From NCBI GenBank assembly GCA_003487665.1, contig DNFA01000045.1, positions 4,678 through 22,310 of the forward strand: a stretch of DNA of 17,633 nucleotides, given 5' to 3'. This stretch comes from Oscillibacter sp. (GTDB taxonomy: Bacteria; Bacillota; Clostridia; Oscillospirales; Oscillospiraceae). Positions 13,841 through 17,633 of this stretch are shown in pieces. The notes beneath the pieces are model-generated. The model did not search any database. It was not told the DNA's origin and saw only the letters and a program-made list of their open reading frames with translations. The translations under genes and the position numbers were made by a program. How positions within the stretch are numbered: the stretch's first letter is position 1; every line of letters starts with the position of its first letter.

Positions 13841-15637
13841 TCAGATCTTCTGCTTCTCGTCCACGACCTCGCGCAGCACGGCGGCAAACTCGTCCAGCGG
13901 CATAGCGCCCAGATCCTCGCCCCGGCGGGTGCGGACGGAGACGGTGCCCGCCTCCATATCCCGGTCGCCCACCACCAGCATGTAGGGGATCTTCTCCAGC
14001 GTGGCCTCGCGGATCTTCTTGCCGATCTTCTCGTTGCGCTCGTCCACCTCCGCGCGGAAGCCCTGCTTGCGCAGCGCATCGGCGGCGTTGGCGCAGTAGT
14101 CGGCGGCGCGGTCGGTAACGGGCAGGAAACGCACCTGCTCCGGCATCATCCATGTGGGCAGCGCACCGGCATACTCCTCGATCAGGTAGGCCAGCGTCCG
14201 CTCATAGCAGCCCAGAGACGTGCGGTGGATGATATACGGCAGCGCCTTGTTGCCGTTTTCATCGACGTAGTACATGCCGAAGCGCTCCGCCAGCAGCATG
14301 TCGATCTGGATGGTGACAAGGGTATCCTCCTTGCCGTACACGTTCTTGTACTGGATATCCAGCTTGGGGCCGTAGAAGGCCGCCTCGTCGATACCCACGG
14401 TGTAGTCCACGTCCAGATCCTTCAGGATGCGCTCCATGACGCTCTGGGCGTGATCCCACTGCTCCGCGGTGCCCTCATACTTGTTGTTGGGGTTGGCGGG
14501 ATCCCACTGGGAGAAGCGGAACGTGCACTTGTCCAGCAGACCCACGGTGCCCAGGCAGTACTTGGCCAGATCCAGGCACTGCTTGAACTCCTCCTCCAGC
14601 TGGTCGGGGCGCAGCACCAGATGTCCCTCGGAGATGGTGAACTGGCGGACACGGATCAGGCCGTGCATCTCGCCGGAGTCCTCGTTGCGGAACAGGGTGG
14701 ACGTCTCGCCCAGACGCATGGGCAGGTCGCGGTAGCTGCGGCCGCGGTTCAGGAACACCTGATACTGGAACGGGCAGGTCATGGGACGCAGGGCAAAGCA
14801 CTCCTTCGTCTCGTCCATGGGATCGCCCATAATGAACATGCCGTCCAGATAGTGATCCCAGTGGCCGGATATCTTGTACAGCTCGCGCTTGGCCATCAGG
14901 GGCGTCTTGGTCAGCAGATAGCCGCGCTGCTGCTCGGTGTCCTCCACCCAGCGCTGCAGAAGCTGGATAACGCGGGCGCCCTTGGGCAGCAGGATGGGCA
15001 GACCCTGACCGATGCAGTCCACGGTGGTGAAATACTCCAGCTCGCGTCCCAGCTTGTTGTGGTCGCGCTTCACGGCCTCCTCCCGCTCCTTCAGATAGGC
15101 GTCCAGCTCGTCCTTGTTGGGGAAGGCCACGCCGTAGATGCGCTGCAGCTGCTTGCGGCTGGAGTCGCCGCGCCAGTAGGCGGCGTTGCAGGCGGTGAGC
15201 TTGATGCCGTTGCCCTTGATGCGGCCGGTGGAATCCACGTGGGGGCCGGCGCACAGGTCAACGAACTCGCCCTGCTTGTAGAAGGAGATGTGGGCATCCT
15301 CCGGCAGGTCGTTGATCAGCTCGACCTTATAGGGCTCCTCCTTCTCCTCCATATACTTGATGGCTTCCTCGCGGGGCAGCTCGAAGCGCTCCAGCTTCAG
15401 CTTCTCCTTGCAGATCTTGCGCATCTCCGCCTCGATCTCCGCCAGGTTGTCGGGGGTAAAGGCGAACGGCGCATCCAGATCGTAGTAAAAGCCGTTGTCG
15501 ATGCTGGGGCCGATGGCCAGCTTCACCTCCGGCCACAGCCGCTTCACGGCCTGCGCCAGAATGTGGGAACAGGTGTGCCAGTACGTCTTGCGGTACTGCT
15601 CGTTTTCAAACGTAAATTCCTTGTTGACTTCGCTCAT
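13841..15637 (-). CDS. thrS: Threonyl-tRNA synthetase lacking the TGS domain
   Basis: The 598-residue class II synthetase charges tRNA-Thr in the cytosol. The protein begins almost at the editing domain: HTCSH (H21, H25) and LCAGPHV (C129, H133) give the four metal-type editing residues. The catalytic core shows motif 2 (FRNEDSGEMHGL, then RVRQFT), motif 3 (IIHRTSLGCYERTLAYLIEEY region) and the three zinc ligands in TCPFQY, EMHG and IIHR. An anticodon-binding domain (from about FLPVTDRAADYC) closes the protein. The N-terminal TGS domain of E. coli ThrS (about 60 residues) is absent, and there is no room for it: AGGAGG lies 8 bases before ATG 15637 and the T-box terminator is just upstream. 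It is a single-gene unit with its own promoter and terminator, controlled by a threonine T-box. Confidence 0.97.
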   Translation of the reverse strand: MSEVNKEFTFENEQYRKTYWHTCSHILAQAVKRLWPEVKLAIGPSIDNGFYYDLDAPFAFTPDNLAEIEAEMRKICKEKLKLERFELPREEAIKYMEEKEEPYKVELINDLPEDAHISFYKQGEFVDLCAGPHVDSTGRIKGNGIKLTACNAAYWRGDSSRKQLQRIYGVAFPNKDELDAYLKEREEAVKRDHNKLGRELEYFTTVDCIGQGLPILLPKGARVIQLLQRWVEDTEQQRGYLLTKTPLMAKRELYKISGHWDHYLDGMFIMGDPMDETKECFALRPMTCPFQYQVFLNRGRSYRDLPMRLGETSTLFRNEDSGEMHGLIRVRQFTISEGHLVLRPDQLEEEFKQCLDLAKYCLGTVGLLDKCTFRFSQWDPANPNNKYEGTAEQWDHAQSVMERILKDLDVDYTVGIDEAAFYGPKLDIQYKNVYGKEDTLVTIQIDMLLAERFGMYYVDENGNKALPYIIHRTSLGCYERTLAYLIEEYAGALPTWMMPEQVRFLPVTDRAADYCANAADALRKQGFRAEVDERNEKIGKKIREATLEKIPYMLVVGDRDMEAGTVSVRTRRGEDLGAMPLDEFAAVLREVVDEKQKI

Positions 15638-15668
15638 GTTCAGTTCCTCCTTTTGATTGGGGGCGGCA

Positions 15669-16036
15669 AATAAAAATCCCCACCCCTGATGTGTTCAGGG
15701 GTGAGGTAAAAATACTTTACTCCACGGTTCCACCCTGCTTACGGCCTGCGCAGCATTTTTACTGTCCGCTGCGGATGACGGGATATCTTTCGTCGAGACA
15801 AGGCGCAGGAGCGCAGGAATACGGTCTGTATTTCAAGCTTCTGCAACGCAGTATCGGCGGAAGAGATCCGGCATACGCCGTCGCTTGTGACTGCTGTAAC
15901 GGGCAGTACCCGTCCTGCTCCTCGCAGGCCGCTCGGGAGTGGTACAGGCCGCATGGTCGGCAGGGCGCTTTCAGCCGGGACGCCCCTCTCTTTGGCCGCG
16001 GAAACACAGCTTCTTCTCCGTCGTCGCTTTTTGATG
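15669..16036 (-). ncRNA. T-box leader (tRNA-Thr-sensing riboswitch) of thrS
   Basis: On the minus strand the leader has an AGAGAGG distal Stem I motif, a specifier loop with GTACCACTCC in which ACC (Thr) is the likely specifier (15941-15943), the T-box proper AGGGTGGAACCGTG (15723-15736) and then a terminator: 9-bp stem CACCCCTGA / TCAGGGGTG (15681-15703) followed by GGGATTTTTATTT. Uncharged tRNA-Thr pairing with the specifier and the UGGN-type bulge should open the terminator and let thrS be made. The leader is about 370 bases, from the promoter at 16043-16071. Open frames overlapping it are not real genes. Confidence 0.93.
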
Positions 16037-16042
16037 GCAACA

Positions 16043-16071
16043 AGTATAGCCCCTTTCCCGCCCCTTGTCAA
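16043..16071 (-). promoter_or_regulatory. Promoter of the thrS T-box transcript
   Basis: On the minus strand, -35 TTGACA (16066-16071), 17-bp spacer, -10 TATACT (16043-16048). The start of RNA is expected near 16036. Confidence 0.88.
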
Positions 16072-16098
16072 TCCCCCAAAACCGTTTTCCCTCCGCGC

Positions 16099-16129
16099 AA
16101 AAAACGTGCCGCGGCTCACGCCGCGGCAC
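16099..16129 (-). terminator. Intrinsic terminator of the zinc-ribbon gene
   Basis: A perfect 10-bp GC stem (gtgccgcggc and its complement, loop tcac, 16106-16129) is followed on the minus strand by GTTTTTTG. It lies 10 bases beyond the stop codon and isolates the gene from the thrS promoter. Confidence 0.9.
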
Positions 16130-16139
16130 ACAGCTTTTT

Positions 16140-16367
16140 TCAATCGCTCATTCCGGTGTGGACGACCTTGCCCATGTTCCACAGCAGCGCCACCCGCCGG
16201 GCGGCCTCCAGCCGCTCCTCCGGCGTGCGGTACTCTGCGTGCGCCGTCTCCGCGCCGCAGTCCATGCAGGTCACGGACACGCTCCAGCCCTGCTCGTCCT
16301 GCATCAGTCCCGCGCCCCGGCAGATGGGGCAGTCCTCCAGCTCAATGTCATAAATAGGATCATCCAT
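16140..16367 (-). CDS. Small two-CxxC zinc-ribbon protein, Lar-like
   Basis: The 75-residue protein has CPIC (C13, C16) and CMDC (C34, C37), which should bind one zinc, then a helix rich in Ala/Arg/Glu and the tail ALLWNMGK (W63-N64). The pattern CPxC...VxCxxCGAET...A...WN is that of the Lar / restriction-alleviation-like zinc ribbon, often seen in prophages. Here it stands alone between housekeeping genes, so an anti-restriction role is doubtful and it is best called a zinc-ribbon protein of unknown role. AGGAGG is 7 bases before ATG, a fitted promoter lies upstream and a strong terminator lies downstream, so it is a real transcription unit despite its size. Confidence 0.85.
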   Translation of the reverse strand: MDDPIYDIELEDCPICRGAGLMQDEQGWSVSVTCMDCGAETAHAEYRTPEERLEAARRVALLWNMGKVVHTGMSD

Positions 16368-16404
16368 ACGGCATCCTCCTTGTACTTATAAGATATTGTC
16401 ACAC

Positions 16405-16433
16405 AGCATACCACATCCCGCGCCGGTTGGCAA
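16405..16433 (-). promoter_or_regulatory. Promoter of the zinc-ribbon gene
   Basis: On the minus strand, -35 TTGCCA (16428-16433), 17-bp spacer, -10 TATGCT with upstream TG (16405-16410). Its -35 box abuts the -35 box of the divergent plus-strand promoter. Confidence 0.7.
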
Positions 16434-16462
16434 TTGCAAAATGCGCCGCCGGGGTGTACAAT
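16434..16462 (+). promoter_or_regulatory. Promoter of the AEC carrier gene
   Basis: -35 TTGCAA (16434-16439), 17-bp spacer, -10 TACAAT (16457-16462). Transcription should start near 16469, about 30 bases before the ATG at 16498, which argues against the longer reading of the gene from 16396. Confidence 0.75.
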
Positions 16463-16497
16463 GCCCATATATTTTACCCGCCGGAGGTTCCCGCCCC

Positions 16498-17439
16498 ATG
16501 CTCACCAGTCTGCAAGTCTGCTTCAACGCCGTAGCGCCCCTGTTTCTCATCATGGCGCTGGGCTACGGCGCCAAATGTCTGGGCGCCATCAGCGTCGACG
16601 CCGTGCCGTCCCTGAACAAGCTGGCCTTCCGCTATTTCATGCCGGTCATGCTGTTCCGCAATCTGTATGACTCCTCCCTGTCCCACGCGGTGCAGCCGCG
16701 GCTGCTGCTGTTCGCGGTGGCGGCGGTGCTGGCGATGTACGGTCTGTCCATGGCGCTGGTACTGTCCACGGAAAAGGATCCCGAAAAACAGGGCGTGAAG
16801 ATCCAGGGCATGTACCGCAGCAATCTGGCGATCATCGGCCTTCCGCTGGCCAAGGCGCTGGTGCCCGGCGCGGACATGGGTCCCGTGGCGATGCTGGCCG
16901 CGGTGATCGTGCCCCTGTTCAACGTGCTGGCCGTCATCACCCTGACGGTGTTCCGGGGCGAAAAGCTGCGCCCCGCCCGGCTCCTGCGGATGATCCTCAC
17001 CAACCCGCTGATCATAGGCTCCGCGGTGGGTCTGCTGTTTCTGGCTGTGGACTGGAGACTGCCCGCCGCGCTGGAAGCGGCGGTGGATCAGGTAGCCGAC
17101 ATGACCAGTCCCCTGCTGCTGTTCCTGCTGGGCGCTTTCTTCCGCTTCAGCGGCCTGCAGCGGTACAGGCGGGACATCCTGCTGGTGTCCTTTGTCCGTC
17201 TGATCGTCATGCCCGGCATCCTGCTGACAACGGCCTACCTGCTGGGCATCCGGGACACGGGCTTTGCCGGTCTTATCAGCGTGTTTGCCAGTGCCACGGC
17301 CATCGCCTCCTTCACCATGACCCAGCAGATGGGCGGCGATTCGGAGCTGGCCGGCGACATCGTGGTGGCCACCAGCGCCCTGTGCATCGTCACCATGTTC
17401 GGCTGGTCGCTGCTGTTCCGGCAGCTGGGCGCGTTCTGA
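16498..17439 (+). CDS. AEC-family (auxin efflux carrier-like) membrane transporter
   Basis: The 313-residue integral membrane protein has about ten hydrophobic helices in two halves joined by a short hydrophilic stretch (EKDPEKQGVKIQGMYRSN, near residues 91-108). The MYRSNLAIIGLPLAKAL region and the C-terminal helices with TMTQQMGGDSELAGDIVV fit the AEC/PIN-like fold. Bacterial members export or exchange small organic anions such as malate; the substrate here is unknown. The frame is open to 16396, but the promoter, GGAGG (10 bases upstream) and the hydrophobic start MLTSLQVCFNAVAPLFLIMA all favour ATG 16498. It is the only plus-strand gene and is divergent from the zinc-ribbon gene. Confidence 0.92.
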   Translation: MLTSLQVCFNAVAPLFLIMALGYGAKCLGAISVDAVPSLNKLAFRYFMPVMLFRNLYDSSLSHAVQPRLLLFAVAAVLAMYGLSMALVLSTEKDPEKQGVKIQGMYRSNLAIIGLPLAKALVPGADMGPVAMLAAVIVPLFNVLAVITLTVFRGEKLRPARLLRMILTNPLIIGSAVGLLFLAVDWRLPAALEAAVDQVADMTSPLLLFLLGAFFRFSGLQRYRRDILLVSFVRLIVMPGILLTTAYLLGIRDTGFAGLISVFASATAIASFTMTQQMGGDSELAGDIVVATSALCIVTMFGWSLLFRQLGAF

Positions 17440-17456
17440 CCCGGCGCCGGAACGTC

Positions 17457-17475
17457 GGGGACGCCGTCCCCTACG
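17457..17475. repeat. Short inverted repeat ending in CCCTAC, related unit
   Basis: GGGGAC and GTCCCC flank GCC and are followed by TACG. It is of the same type as 6099-6124 and lies 17 bases past the AEC stop codon. Confidence 0.55.
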
Positions 17476-17526
17476 ACTATTATGCGGGTACCTGTCAGCC
17501 CCGCCGCGCCCGTGCGCTGTTCCTCC

Positions 17527-17552
17527 GGGCGGACAGAGTCGTCCGCCCCTAC
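17527..17552. repeat. Short inverted repeat ending in CCCTAC, copy 2
   Basis: All 26 bases are identical to 6099-6124: an 8-bp stem GGGCGGAC / GTCCGCCC with loop AGAGTC, then CTAC. Confidence 0.8.
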
Positions 17553-17586
17553 GGCGGTGCATCGGGTACACCCCCATTCATACAGA

Positions 17587-17613
17587 ACACCCGGCGGCTC
17601 AGCCGCCAGGTGT
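17587..17613. terminator. Stem-loop past the AEC gene
   Basis: Arms ACACC and GGCGGC pair with GCCGCC and GGTGT with one mismatch (loop TCA). No T-run follows on the plus strand, so termination is possible but unsure. A dispersed repeat core follows directly, as it does after 5979-6005. Confidence 0.45.
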
Positions 17614-17614
17614 C

Positions 17615-17633
17615 AGACTGTCAAAAAACCTGC
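17615..17633 (+). repeat. Dispersed repeat core, cut by the right edge
   Basis: AGACTGTCAAAAAACCTGC matches the core at 1-25 (minus strand), 2452-2476 (minus) and 6006-6030 (plus), with one G missing after the A-run. The rest is outside the window. Confidence 0.6.

Noticed and set aside
13838..15673. A 611-codon plus-strand open frame opposite thrS
   Set aside because: Low-complexity Leu/Gly/Ala/Val translation, fully opposite a certain thrS gene and running into its T-box terminator.
15691..16357. Open frames on both strands across the T-box leader
   Set aside because: The stretch is explained by a promoter, T-box elements and terminator; the translations have no family features.
16474..17577. 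A 367-codon minus-strand open frame opposite the AEC gene
   Set aside because: Gln/His/Gly-rich shadow with no membrane segments or family motifs; the plus strand encodes a clear membrane carrier.
1..17633. CRISPR array
   Set aside because: Repeats present are few, palindromic, spread over kilobases and of different sorts; there is no regular repeat-spacer ladder and no cas gene.

Overview
The window looks like a chromosomal segment of a GC-rich anaerobic Firmicute, most likely a gut Oscillospirales-type clostridium (inferred from gene families and style, not from a search). The evidence is strong AGGAGG-type ribosome sites, sigma-A promoters with 17-bp spacers, lipoprotein signals of the LVAC-G type, a T-box in front of thrS, and short dispersed palindromic repeats in the gene gaps. 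Fourteen protein genes are supported. Thirteen are on the minus strand and one, at the right end, is on the plus strand. No rRNA, tRNA, CRISPR array, transposase or phage structural gene was seen.

Read in the direction of minus-strand transcription from the right, a small two-CxxC zinc-ribbon protein (16140-16367) lies back to back with a plus-strand AEC-family carrier (16498-17439). Next comes thrS (13841-15637) behind a full T-box leader with an ACC (Thr) specifier. A five-gene ABC importer operon follows (13469 down to 7903): a DUF3798-type lipoprotein binding protein, a double-domain ATPase, two RbsC-like permeases and a small membrane-anchored acidic protein. Its ligand is unknown. A pepD-like M20 dipeptidase (6317-7765) has its own promoter. 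After a 665-bp repeat-filled gap there is a two-gene TAXI-TRAP importer (5651 down to 2483). Last is an operon of a TetR regulator, a CrtO-like acyltransferase and an MGDG-synthase-type glycosyltransferase (2221 down to 62), which looks like a small regulated glycolipid-modification unit.

The most unusual item is the TAXI binding protein at 4647-5651. Its domain order is circularly permuted. The segment that ends normal TAXI proteins (the PYHPGAAKYF region) sits directly behind the lipobox. The usual N-terminal part (TGGESGTYYAFG) comes after it, and the protein stops where the moved segment would normally begin.

Other points are tandem TGTCTG/CAGACA operators on the tetR promoter, a ThrS without its TGS domain, an ABC ATPase with one degenerate nucleotide site, and a family of dispersed repeats with inverted ends, one copy of which is cut by each window edge.
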